Assembly (NCBI GenBank): GCA_035254305.1
Contig: DATFAS010000010.1
Location: 1-64,000 of the forward strand
DNA length: 64,000 bases
From: DATFAS01 sp035254305
Lineage (GTDB): Bacteria; Bacillota; Bacilli; Aneurinibacillales; RAOX-1
Direction of reading: 5' to 3'
The notes below the pieces were generated by a model. The model did no database searches. It saw nothing but the letters and a program-made list of their open reading frames with translations, and was not told where the DNA came from. This document shows, piece by piece, positions 1 to 8,192 of this stretch (position 1 is the stretch's first letter; every line of letters begins with the position of its first letter). A program made the position numbers and the translations under genes.

Positions 1-1092
1 AAGAAGATGATAGAAGCCTACAATACGAGTATAGAAGCTTATTGGGGAAAAAATGACGGTCAGGATAAAGCAACCGGATAAGGATAGTAATGTTTTCACT
101 ACCTTTTTTGAATATTGATCTGGATAAAGTTCATAGAAAAATAGCAGGAAAACAGCCATTCCGCCATAATAAGTGATGTACTCTACAAAGATAATAAATT
201 TTAAACTAACACTTAGGGTTATGTTTAAAATAAACATCTCCTCAATCACCAAAAGCCGTGCTGCTTCAATCAAACATCCAATTCCAAAATATAGAGCTGA
301 TTTATTCTTCCGTCGTTGCAGGTAAATACCGATGTGATACAATCCCATCATTAATGCGCTTCCAAGAAGAATCATTTCTTCTACCAGAGCATTTTCACAT
401 AAAATAGTAAGCTGCTCCGTGGTGCCGAGTTCAAATGGGTGCCACATTCCTCTTCGGTTATAAAGATAATTCGATACTTGGACAATCAAATCAAATTCAG
501 TACCAAATGGTTGAAAACTCACCACTTGGGGTTTATATTCCCCGATAGCATGTTTAGCATCCGTAGCTACTACTCCGCCTGTAGCAATGATCCTATGATC
601 AACCATGACAGTATAGGCTGTCGATACGGTCGGAATCTTTATAGCTAGGGATTGCGGTTGATCACCCATCCGTACTTTCAGGTGGTATGTCGCATAGCCC
701 TGCCCAAGGAGTTTTTGGTTATCCACCTGATAAGAATTCCACGCACTTGGCACTTTATAAAAACCGTTTGAATCAAGGGTATTTGTCCCCTCTAAATCAT
801 CCAATGATAGAAGCCTGTTCCAATAAAAGGACCATTCTCCATCCAATATAATGGGACCATCTCTCCGTAAATCCCAACCTCGTAAATCTAAAATACCATT
901 CACAATCTGTGGCTGTGCTTTAACTTGATAATGGTTAAATGAAAATACAGAGATAACACCCAACAGGATCATTACCATCAATGGCACCCATAGGATCTTA
1001 TTTAAACTAAGATTACTTTTCTTTTTTTCATGATTTCCATCCTTGCAGTAATGAAACATACCATTAACTAAATCTTCTTTCCTAATAATCAT
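1..1092 (-). CDS. 7TMR-DISM family membrane sensor, N-terminal part (cut by the window edge)
   Basis: The minus strand is open from an ATG at 1092 to the left edge, giving 364 codons without a stop. A hydrophobic segment lies near residues 36-52. It is followed by an extracellular beta-rich domain with the motif LDLRGWDL, then DGEWSFYWNRLL, which resembles the extracellular sensing domain of 7TM receptors with diverse intracellular signalling modules (7TMR-DISM). From about residue 235 several hydrophobic helices begin, as expected for the 7TM bundle. The output domain (histidine kinase, GGDEF or PP2C in relatives) lies outside the window, so the role is unknown beyond probable signal sensing. 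No clear Shine-Dalgarno precedes the chosen ATG, so the start is uncertain. It follows the PBP gene on the same strand after about 94 bases. Confidence 0.7.
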   Translation of the reverse strand, partial: MIIRKEDLVNGMFHYCKDGNHEKKKSNLSLNKILWVPLMVMILLGVISVFSFNHYQVKAQPQIVNGILDLRGWDLRRDGPIILDGEWSFYWNRLLSLDDLEGTNTLDSNGFYKVPSAWNSYQVDNQKLLGQGYATYHLKVRMGDQPQSLAIKIPTVSTAYTVMVDHRIIATGGVVATDAKHAIGEYKPQVVSFQPFGTEFDLIVQVSNYLYNRRGMWHPFELGTTEQLTILCENALVEEMILLGSALMMGLYHIGIYLQRRKNKSALYFGIGCLIEAARLLVIEEMFILNITLSVSLKFIIFVEYITYYGGMAVFLLFFYELYPDQYSKKVVKTLLSLSGCFILTVIFSPISFYTRIVGFYHLL

Positions 1093-1186
1093 ACTCGATT
1101 CAGGGCTTTATTCCTAGTAAAAATTGGTACTTTTTACTTATTTTTTGGTATCTTCATTATCTGCAAAGATGTTCAGTAAGCACATA

Positions 1187-2995
1187 TTAATTTCCCTCTA
1201 CGTTTGCACGACTAGCTAATTCATCCATAATTTGCTTAAATATCGGAATCACTCGATTCGGGCTTGTGACGCTTTCCTTTTCATCCACGACAGCCACTGC
1301 ATACCTTGGTTTATCCGCAGGCCCATATCCTATGAACCACTGGTTATTCCGTTCTTCCCCATTTTCCTGAATTTGTGCTGTTCCAGATTTACCGGCGAGC
1401 TTCCATTTTGCATCTTGTAGGGCTTTGCCTGTTCCATCCTTCACAACAAGCTCCATCATTTTTTTCAACTGTTGATCGGTGGATCGATCGATTCCCTCAC
1501 CTTCAATTGACTTTTCTTCAAAAGTATGAAAGGTTGTTCCTGTCTTATACCGAATCTCCTTCACCACCCGAACCTCTTTTTTATTTCCATCATCAGCAAC
1601 GGTCGCCATCATATTAGCTGCTTGAAGGGGTGTCATCTGAACATCCCGTTGACCAATGGCTGTTTGAATGATTACCCCTTCATCCTCCTTAGGTGTTTGC
1701 GGGGAAAAAATTTGTCCTGTATCCTCTCCTGAGAATTGATGGAAGGTAGAAATCTTAAATAGCGGAGATTGCTCCCAACCCACCTGTTGAGCAAGCCCTA
1801 GCTTCTTCGCATATTCTTCAATCTTCCCTGGTGGAAGCTTCAATGCTGCCTTAGCAAATGTAATATTGCAGGATTGGGCATAGGCCTCTGCAAAGCTGAT
1901 TTCCCCATGCCCCCCTTCCTTCCAGCAGCTAAATCCATACTTTCCATATTTCCCCTCACAGAAGAACTTATCATCAGGTTTTACCAATCCCTCTTCAAGT
2001 ACAGCAGCAGCCACAACCGTTTTAAATATGGAACCCGGTATCGTTTGCTTGATTGCATGATTCACCCATGCATGAGAATCTCCCTTCGTATCGACTGGAT
2101 GAAAATCTGGGTGGCTGGCCATGGCTAAAACCTCTCTAGTCTGTGTATCCATGACAACAACAGCCCCTGTAGCAATTCCAGACTCATCCATCCATTTTTC
2201 AATTTTACGCTGTAAATCTTTATCGATCGTGGTCACTAGTGATAGTGGGTAGAATTGATTCTCTTGCTCAATAAGCCTCGGCTTCAGCCCATTAAGTGGA
2301 TTTCCTTTCCCATCTACATAATAAGAAACAGACGTAGGACCTACTCCTTGTAAGAAACGTTGGAAGCTTCTTTCTAATCCTGATACACCAACTAGACTTT
2401 TTTTGGTCAATTCACCAGTGTTTAATTCCTCTCCATAATCCTTCTCAATTAACTCTGGATTTTGACTGATATAACCAATTAACTGTGTGGCGATTCCGTC
2501 TGGTTGGTATCTCTCTGTTATGGGTAAAGGAAGAATTCCTGGAAGTTTCAATGCTTCAATTTTATTCGTATCCTCATCTTGTACAGAAATAATCTTCCCA
2601 GTTGAATCTCGAATAAAGGTTGGCTCCTTCACATCTTGAATCATTTTCAGAAGTTGTTGATCATTTTGTCCAAGTATTTGGGCTAACTTTTCTACTTTTG
2701 GTTGATCAATCATACCTCTCACAAGTGGAAAAATAGCCACACCCGTCACTTCACGACCGGTTAATGGTTCACCCTTCCGATCCAAGATATCCCCCCGACC
2801 TGTATGCAGGATGACTTCTTGCTTACGTTGGGCTACAGCATCCTCCACTAAGTCCACATTATGGCTGGAGAAATGACGAGTTCCTAAAATTTGAATCCAT
2901 AGCAAACGACCGATCAAACCAAACCAAACAAGAGCAATGATAAGAAGAGAACCAAAAATCCGTCGTTTATTAAAGTGCCGACCTTCACTAGACAA
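1187..2995 (-). CDS. pbpI: Class B penicillin-binding protein (PbpI/PBP4b-like transpeptidase)
   Basis: A D,D-transpeptidase that cross-links peptidoglycan outside the membrane. It has an N-terminal membrane anchor, a dimerisation-type domain and a transpeptidase domain. The three active-site motifs are SIFK, SCN and KSG, at about residues 322, 375 and 536 from the chosen start. Three Cys residues sit just before and inside the SCN region, which is unusual. It stands immediately downstream of the trhP genes, where B. subtilis carries pbpI (yrrR), so the name rests on context plus family. An upstream in-frame TTG at 3019 lies inside the preceding terminator. The TTG at 2995, preceded by GGGGGTG, is the more plausible start and gives 602 residues. 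Confidence 0.82.
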   Translation of the reverse strand: MSSEGRHFNKRRIFGSLLIIALVWFGLIGRLLWIQILGTRHFSSHNVDLVEDAVAQRKQEVILHTGRGDILDRKGEPLTGREVTGVAIFPLVRGMIDQPKVEKLAQILGQNDQQLLKMIQDVKEPTFIRDSTGKIISVQDEDTNKIEALKLPGILPLPITERYQPDGIATQLIGYISQNPELIEKDYGEELNTGELTKKSLVGVSGLERSFQRFLQGVGPTSVSYYVDGKGNPLNGLKPRLIEQENQFYPLSLVTTIDKDLQRKIEKWMDESGIATGAVVVMDTQTREVLAMASHPDFHPVDTKGDSHAWVNHAIKQTIPGSIFKTVVAAAVLEEGLVKPDDKFFCEGKYGKYGFSCWKEGGHGEISFAEAYAQSCNITFAKAALKLPPGKIEEYAKKLGLAQQVGWEQSPLFKISTFHQFSGEDTGQIFSPQTPKEDEGVIIQTAIGQRDVQMTPLQAANMMATVADDGNKKEVRVVKEIRYKTGTTFHTFEEKSIEGEGIDRSTDQQLKKMMELVVKDGTGKALQDAKWKLAGKSGTAQIQENGEERNNQWFIGYGPADKPRYAVAVVDEKESVTSPNRVIPIFKQIMDELASRANVEGN

Positions 2996-2997
2996 TA

Positions 2998-3046
2998 AAA
3001 ACACCCCCAGACTTAGCAACAGTGTTGCCTAAAAAGGGGGTGTTTT
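2998..3046 (-). terminator. Intrinsic terminator after trhP2
   Basis: On the minus strand AAAACACCCCC pairs with GGGGGTGTTTT around a loop that contains a smaller GCAACA/TGTTGC hairpin, and a TTTTTATTG tail follows. It sits between the trhP2 stop and the PBP start. The 3' arm also supplies the only G-rich sequence in front of the PBP start codon. Confidence 0.75.
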
Positions 3047-3053
3047 AGTCCAA

Positions 3054-4316
3054 TTATTTCTGTTTTCTCATCATGTCATAGGGTCGAAGAGGCTCCTCAA
3101 CCTTCATCCGAACTAGCATAAGTGGATGTGGCGCCTTCTCGATTGGCTTACCCTTATCATCCCACATTTCACCAATAGTTTGCCTGAAGAATTTACCATC
3201 CGGGCCGAAGAATTCCACCTGTTGATTCGTGCGGAAATGATTCCGTTGCTGGATAGTCGCGATCTTCTCTGCCGGATCATAGCCTAGTACAAGCCCAGCA
3301 AAATCATATTCTGCTAGTGGTTCCGCTTCCCCATATAGATGGTCCTCCGTATCTGGTTTACCAAAGAAGAATCCTGTTGTTGTTTCTCTATGGGAAGCCT
3401 TGTAGATTTCCTCCACCCATTCTTCTTTTAACACATAGTTCTCAGGGTCAGCGCAATAAGCATCGATAGCCTGTCGATACGCGTTCACAACCGTTGCTAC
3501 GTAGTGGACACTTTTCATTCTTCCTTCAATTTTGAGAGATTCAATCCCAAGCTCGATGATTTCTGGAACATATTGAATCATGGATAGATCCTTCGAACTG
3601 AAGCTGAATGGATTCATTCCTTCACTTAGGAATTTCGGATCCTCATATTCTAATGGATCCTCATACAAATCATAGCTCCAGCGGCAAGAGTGGCAGCAAC
3701 CACCACGATTGGAATCTCTCGCTGTCATATGATTGGAGAGTACGCAACGACCAGAATAAGCAGGACACATAGCCCCATGAATGAATTGCTCAATCTCTAC
3801 ATCTACATGCTTCTTAATTTCACGAATCTCATCAAACGAAACCTCTCTAGCTAGAACAACCCGGGCAATCCCTTCCTCTTTCCAGAATTTAACGGATTTC
3901 CAGTTAGAAGTAGAAGCTTGCGTGCTTAAGTGGATTTCTAGATTTGGCGCTGCTTCTTTACAGCTTTCAATGAGAGCTGGATCGGCCACAATAACGGCAT
4001 CAATACCAATCTCATACAATTTAGCGAAGAAATCCATCACTCCATCTAAATCCTCGTTGTGGGCAATAATATTTGCGGCAACATAAATCTTTGCTCCATG
4101 TGCATGAGCAAAATCTGCTCCCTCTTTCATTTCCTCATAACTAAAATTATCGGCATTCGCACGCAAACTGAATAACTGTCCACCGATGTATATCGCATCC
4201 GCACCATAACGAATGGCAATTTTCAATTTTTCTAGGTTACCAGCAGGAGCCAAAATCTCCGGTTTCTTCGTTATGGGTCCTTTCTTCTCCTTCAATTGCT
4301 TTGTCTCGGTTACCAT
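3054..4316 (-). CDS. trhP2: Peptidase U32-family tRNA hydroxylation protein TrhP2 (YrrO)
   Basis: This U32-family protein acts with TrhP1 in prephenate-dependent hydroxylation of wobble uridine in tRNA (ho5U34). That role is established for the B. subtilis and E. coli homologues; here it is inferred. The family signature is visible as FIHGAMCPAYSGRC, followed by GGCCHSC, giving cysteines at about 184, 191, 207, 208 and 211 that could hold an iron-sulfur cluster. Length (420 residues) is normal. The ATG at 4316 has GAGGTG six bases upstream and is preferred over the in-frame GTG at 4325. It follows trhP1 by 16 bases, in the order trmR-trhP1-trhP2 as in B. subtilis. Confidence 0.88.
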   Translation of the reverse strand: MVTETKQLKEKKGPITKKPEILAPAGNLEKLKIAIRYGADAIYIGGQLFSLRANADNFSYEEMKEGADFAHAHGAKIYVAANIIAHNEDLDGVMDFFAKLYEIGIDAVIVADPALIESCKEAAPNLEIHLSTQASTSNWKSVKFWKEEGIARVVLAREVSFDEIREIKKHVDVEIEQFIHGAMCPAYSGRCVLSNHMTARDSNRGGCCHSCRWSYDLYEDPLEYEDPKFLSEGMNPFSFSSKDLSMIQYVPEIIELGIESLKIEGRMKSVHYVATVVNAYRQAIDAYCADPENYVLKEEWVEEIYKASHRETTTGFFFGKPDTEDHLYGEAEPLAEYDFAGLVLGYDPAEKIATIQQRNHFRTNQQVEFFGPDGKFFRQTIGEMWDDKGKPIEKAPHPLMLVRMKVEEPLRPYDMMRKQK

Positions 4317-4332
4317 TTTTTTCACCTCACAT

Positions 4333-5262
4333 TTAGAAAACTAATTCTTTGAAATAAAAGCCTGTTGTCAATGGGCGCTTAGCATCTTGTTTTTCTTCAA
4401 TCTTAGAGTGAAGTGAATCTACCTCATTATAGAACTCACTTGGATTATCCATGTATAAATCAACGGCTTTTCGATAAGCTTTTACCACCGTTTCGTTATA
4501 TTCAGCTGATTTAAGCAGCCCATCAATGCGGAAACTGTTAATATTTGCATCCATTAACTCATCCAAATTTTCCAAAATGCAGATATCTTCATTACTCATA
4601 ATATGTGTACCATTCTTATCTTCGAAGACGGGATAATTTTCTTCCCTTTTTTCTTCACGCATGAGCAGCTTACGTTCTTGATCCTTGCGTTCGCTGTTCC
4701 GGTCCTTCCCAATATGTTCAAAATAAGAACCAACCAATTCCCTTTTCGAATGAAAAATGCATGTAATCCCATGAACCTGAACGCCTATTTCAATATCTAC
4801 TTGCTCTTTAATTCCCGTTATCTCATCCATATTCAGTTCACGTGCTATGACAGCCCGTTTAATTCCCTTAGAAGCCCAGTAATTCACTGTTTTGGCGCTA
4901 GTAGCAATGATTTCTGCATTCCAATGCATGGCTACCTGTGGGATGACCTCTTTAGCTGTCATGTATACAGCTGGATCAGCGAATTCAATCGCATCAACCC
5001 CTATTTCAGCAAGGTTTAGTAAATATTCCTCTAGTCCATCCAGCATATCATTGTGTAACAAAGAGGTTACAGCAGCATACACCTTCACACCTTTAGTATG
5101 AGCCAAATGAACAGCTTCCTTCATCTCTTCGATCGTAAAGTAACCTGGAAGCCTCATACCAAATCGTTCCTCTCCCAGAGTCAAGGCATCAGCACCCGCA
5201 TGAATCATTCGTTCCACTTGCGATAAATCTCCAACCGTTACAAGAAGTTCTGGTTTATTCAT
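4333..5262 (-). CDS. trhP1: Peptidase U32-family tRNA hydroxylation protein TrhP1 (YrrN)
   Basis: The shorter U32 paralogue (309 residues), expected to partner TrhP2 in making 5-hydroxyuridine at tRNA position 34. The U32 fold motifs are recognisable (PELLVTVGDL at the start, VHGITCIFHSKR at the signature). Only Cys168 remains at the signature and Cys228 is the only other cysteine. The multi-cysteine set of TrhP2 is therefore absent, which suggests a non-equivalent subunit. A strong GAGGGGGG lies before the ATG at 5262. It begins only two bases after the end of trmR, so the two are probably co-translated. Confidence 0.86.
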   Translation of the reverse strand: MNKPELLVTVGDLSQVERMIHAGADALTLGEERFGMRLPGYFTIEEMKEAVHLAHTKGVKVYAAVTSLLHNDMLDGLEEYLLNLAEIGVDAIEFADPAVYMTAKEVIPQVAMHWNAEIIATSAKTVNYWASKGIKRAVIARELNMDEITGIKEQVDIEIGVQVHGITCIFHSKRELVGSYFEHIGKDRNSERKDQERKLLMREEKREENYPVFEDKNGTHIMSNEDICILENLDELMDANINSFRIDGLLKSAEYNETVVKAYRKAVDLYMDNPSEFYNEVDSLHSKIEEKQDAKRPLTTGFYFKELVF

Positions 5263-5264
5263 GG

Positions 5265-5903
5265 TTATTCCCCCCTCTTTACTGAAAATGATAATCCGTC
5301 CCCAATCGGAATAATGGTTGTTTCTAGTTGTGGATGATCCATGAGATATTGATTAAATTCCTTTACCTTACGAACTAACGGGGCTAAACGTTTATTCTCC
5401 ACAGTCTCTTCTACTACTAAACCACGAAATAAAATATTGTCACAGAGGATAATTCCTCCCTGTTCTAAATGTGGTAAGTACAGATCTAAATAGGCTTTAT
5501 ATTGGCCTTTCGCCGCATCAAGAAACAGACAATCAAAACGATAATGAGGTGGCAACCCCACACCTGCATCTCCCTCAACCAATTCAACCCGGTCCCGAAC
5601 ACCAGCCTTCTCTAAATTAATTAGAGCGCGGTTGATCCTCTCCGAATCAATCTCCATGGTTGTAATATGAGCTGTAGGTGCTGCTTGGGCTAGCCATATT
5701 GTAGAATAGCCAATGGCTGTCCCAATTTCTAGTATTCGCTTTGGTTGATATGCCATTAATAGGGTTCGAATCAATTGAATACTTGGTAGTTGAATGATGG
5801 GGATTTTCTCTTCATGAGCTTCCTTCTCCAATTCCTCAAGCAAGCTTCCCCGTTTTGGAATGAGGGTTTCAATATATTCATTAATTTTGTTATTCGTAAT
5901 CAT
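5265..5903 (-). CDS. trmR: tRNA 5-hydroxyuridine methyltransferase TrmR (YrrM)
   Basis: A class I SAM-dependent O-methyltransferase of the catechol-OMT-like family. In B. subtilis this enzyme converts ho5U34 of tRNA to 5-methoxyuridine. The SAM-binding motif I is ILEIGTAIGYS near residues 57-67, and the acidic motif LFLDAAKGQYK follows, as in O-methyltransferases. Length (212 residues) fits. The neighbours trhP1 and trhP2 make its substrate, so three genes cover the whole modification in one transcript. The start has AGGAGC a few bases upstream. Confidence 0.87.
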   Translation of the reverse strand: MITNNKINEYIETLIPKRGSLLEELEKEAHEEKIPIIQLPSIQLIRTLLMAYQPKRILEIGTAIGYSTIWLAQAAPTAHITTMEIDSERINRALINLEKAGVRDRVELVEGDAGVGLPPHYRFDCLFLDAAKGQYKAYLDLYLPHLEQGGIILCDNILFRGLVVEETVENKRLAPLVRKVKEFNQYLMDHPQLETTIIPIGDGLSFSVKRGE

Positions 5904-5931
5904 TTGCAGCTCCTATGATGTTGCTTTTTTC

Positions 5932-6963
5932 TCACTTTTCCTTCTTACTTAGCGCAATTTTGTTCAGATGCTCTTGGTACGTTTCCGAAAAATAATGTTC
6001 TCCGGAACCATCCTTCTTTGTAACATAGAACAGAAAATTATTTGGTTGTGGGCTAACAACAGCTTCAAGTGATTTCTTTCCTGGAGAAGCAATCGGCCCT
6101 GGAGGAAGGCCTTTGTTTTTGTAAGTATTATAAGGGCTGTCTACCTCTAAATCCTTGAAACTAAGAATATCTTTCGTCTTGCCTAATGCATATTGAACCG
6201 TAGCATCAGCCTGTAGATTAATATCCTTCCCGATACGATTGAAGTAAACTTGCGCAACCATAGGTCTCTCCTTATCGACCGCAACCTCGCGTTCCACAAT
6301 AGAAGCTAACGTTACTGCCTCATGAAGAGACATTCCTTCCTTTTGCATGCTGGGCAACCAATCTGGATCCATTTCCTCCTTGAATTGACTTAACATGCGA
6401 TCAATCACTGCATGCGCTGTTGTCCCAGGGTCAAACTCATATTTTTTGGGAAAGAGATACCCTTCTAATCGATACGGAATCTTCTTATCCTTAGGAATTT
6501 GATTAACAAAATCATAATCGAAGCTACCCTCATTTACTTCCTTCAAGAATTCGTCCTTTTGGACAAGACCCTTTTCACTAAGTAAATCTGCTATTTGTTT
6601 CACTGTATAGCCTTCAGGAATCGTTACCTGGATCGATGGATCATATATTTCACCCTTAACCATCCTGTCTAAAATCCGATCAATGGAATCTCCCTGGGTG
6701 AATTGATATTGCCCAGCCTGCAGCTTCCCTCCAATCCCCAGTTTGCCCACATGAATCAAGAAAATATCACGATTTCGGATTAGATCATTCTCTTTAAGGA
6801 GTGACGCAATTTTTTTCAATGAACTCCCTTTAGGTATATCTACAACAATTTCACCACCCGTTGGGGGGGGCTTCAATTCCTGATGATAAAAGGAATACCC
6901 ACCTATTCCCAGGACCCCAATTAGAAGCAATAAGACGAGTAGGAGCTTGTATTTTTTTTTCAT
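5932..6963 (-). CDS. mltG: Endolytic murein transglycosylase MltG (YrrL)
   Basis: A membrane-bound lytic transglycosylase of the YceG family that cleaves nascent glycan strands and so limits their length. One N-terminal transmembrane segment (about residues 6-25) is followed by a LysM-like region and the catalytic domain. The conserved ASIVEREV motif carries the presumed catalytic Glu224. The C-terminal DATVQYALG and GLPPGPIASPG motifs are family typical. Length is 343 residues. AGGAGG precedes the ATG. It heads the mltG-trmR-trhP1-trhP2 run. A TATAAT element about 75 bases upstream may be its -10, but no convincing -35 is seen. Confidence 0.92.
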   Translation of the reverse strand: MKKKYKLLLVLLLLIGVLGIGGYSFYHQELKPPPTGGEIVVDIPKGSSLKKIASLLKENDLIRNRDIFLIHVGKLGIGGKLQAGQYQFTQGDSIDRILDRMVKGEIYDPSIQVTIPEGYTVKQIADLLSEKGLVQKDEFLKEVNEGSFDYDFVNQIPKDKKIPYRLEGYLFPKKYEFDPGTTAHAVIDRMLSQFKEEMDPDWLPSMQKEGMSLHEAVTLASIVEREVAVDKERPMVAQVYFNRIGKDINLQADATVQYALGKTKDILSFKDLEVDSPYNTYKNKGLPPGPIASPGKKSLEAVVSPQPNNFLFYVTKKDGSGEHYFSETYQEHLNKIALSKKEK

Positions 6964-7081
6964 AGAATGCCTCCTAACTTAGGATACCCAAGTATGACAC
7001 AGGACCTTAGTATTTTGAACACAAAGTCCATTATACTATATTTTGTCGAAATTGGGTGGGTGTGTTAAGCCTTTCATGAAC

Positions 7082-7119
7082 AAAACAAAAGACTATGTCG
7101 AAACATAGCCTTTTGTTTT
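7082..7119 (-). terminator. Intrinsic terminator after the DUF1292 gene
   Basis: A 17-bp stem with a TTCG loop on the minus strand, ending in TTTTGTTTTG, immediately beyond the stop codon of the DUF1292 gene. The A/T-rich arms make it usable in both directions. Confidence 0.85.
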
Positions 7120-7129
7120 ATACATTCGC

Positions 7130-7396
7130 CTATTCTCCAAACTCGGCTTCCAATGCATCAAATGTTGCAATCACATTTTCTTGTTCTTCCTCTGTTTCAA
7201 TCGGATAGAGCATCCCATCTTCTCCATAACGAAGGAAATGAACTTCTACTTCCTCTTGTCCCTCCTGTTCGTCTGGGACAAGACATAGATAGCTGCGGTC
7301 TTCAATTTCAAAGATATACATTATCTGATAATCCCGTTCCTCACCTGTTTCATCATCAGATAGTGTAATCACTTCACCTACTTCTAATTCTTCCAT
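7130..7396 (-). CDS. DUF1292 domain protein (YrzB-like)
   Basis: A small, very acidic 88-residue protein of unknown function that matches the DUF1292 family by its VITLSDDETGEERDY opening and the YLCLVPDE motif. In many Bacillales it sits between ruvX and mltG, as it does here. It has no signal peptide or membrane segment and is probably cytosolic. AGGAGG precedes the ATG, and it is 12 bases from ruvX in the ireB-ruvX-DUF1292 operon. Confidence 0.85.
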   Translation of the reverse strand: MEELEVGEVITLSDDETGEERDYQIMYIFEIEDRSYLCLVPDEQEGQEEVEVHFLRYGEDGMLYPIETEEEQENVIATFDALEAEFGE

Positions 7397-7408
7397 GTTT
7401 AGACCTCC

Positions 7409-7822
7409 TTACCTATTCAGGGAATCTATATACCCTTGTAGAATCATAACTGCAGCCATTTTATCGATGACTTTTTTCCGCTTTTTGCGGCTTACATCAG
7501 CCGCAACAAGCATCTTTTCTGCAGCCATGGTAGTCAACCGTTCATCCCAAAGCGTAACTTTAAGGCCAAAGGACTCCCTTAATTTCTGTGCAAAAGCCTG
7601 GCTTATTTCACCCCGAGGGCCAATGGTTCCGTTCATGTTCTTCGGGAGGCCAACCACGATTTCTTCTACATTGTATTCCTTGATTAGCTTAGAAAGGCGT
7701 TCAAAATCTGTTGTATCATCAACTCTGCGAATTGTTTCAATTCCTTGGGCAGTCCAACCTAGCTCATCGCTTACTGCAACTCCTATAGTCTTATCCCCTA
7801 AATCTAAACCCATTATTCTCAT
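7409..7822 (-). CDS. ruvX: Putative pre-16S rRNA nuclease / Holliday junction resolvase-like YqgF (RuvX)
   Basis: An RNase H-like nuclease of the YqgF family, thought to process the 5' end of 16S rRNA and earlier proposed as a Holliday junction resolvase. The opening MRIMGLDLGDKTIGVA carries the first catalytic Asp. EEIVVGLPKNMNGT and LWDERLTT are the other conserved segments. Length (137 residues) is usual. AAGGTGG precedes the ATG. It lies ten bases after ireB. Confidence 0.9.
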   Translation of the reverse strand: MRIMGLDLGDKTIGVAVSDELGWTAQGIETIRRVDDTTDFERLSKLIKEYNVEEIVVGLPKNMNGTIGPRGEISQAFAQKLRESFGLKVTLWDERLTTMAAEKMLVAADVSRKKRKKVIDKMAAVMILQGYIDSLNR

Positions 7823-7832
7823 TTAATCCACC

Positions 7833-8099
7833 TTATATTGGTCGGTGTTGTGATAGATAGGAACGTACAAGCTCTTCAATTAACTCATCTCGTTCTAGCT
7901 TACGGATGATACTTCTTGCATTATTATGCCTTGGTATATATGCCGGATCTCCCGATAATAGATAACCTACAATCTGATTAATTGGGTTGTAGCCTTTCTC
8001 CTCTAATGCACTATAAACCGTTAAAAAAGCATCCTTAGCCTGAATATTTGTATCATCAACCTTAAGATTGAACTTCATGGTTCTATCCAATGAACTCAT
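7833..8099 (-). CDS. ireB: IreB family regulatory phosphoprotein (YrzL, DUF965)
   Basis: A small 88-residue member of the IreB (DUF965) family. In Enterococcus IreB is phosphorylated by the Ser/Thr kinase IreK and affects cephalosporin resistance. The motifs MKFNLKVDD, VYSALEEKGYNPINQIVGYLLSGDPAYIP (conserved in pieces) and a C-terminal RKLERDELIEELVRSYL are visible. AGAGGTG precedes the ATG. It opens the ireB-ruvX-DUF1292 group after a 93-base gap from alaS, the arrangement general in Bacillales. Confidence 0.92.
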   Translation of the reverse strand: MSSLDRTMKFNLKVDDTNIQAKDAFLTVYSALEEKGYNPINQIVGYLLSGDPAYIPRHNNARSIIRKLERDELIEELVRSYLSQHRPI

Positions 8100-8192
8100 T
8101 ATCCAACACCTCTTTAAGAAGTACTTTTATACATACTTCGCTACAAATTGGTAATATCCTTTATTTTCCCACTCTTTGGTGAAGCTCAGAGG

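Noticed and set aside
439..648. Plus-strand ORF in the first kilobase
   Set aside because: It is antisense to the long open frame of the 7TM sensor gene.
7030..7060. TATAAT element upstream of mltG
   Set aside because: No acceptable -35 at 16-18 bases, so it is not listed as a promoter.
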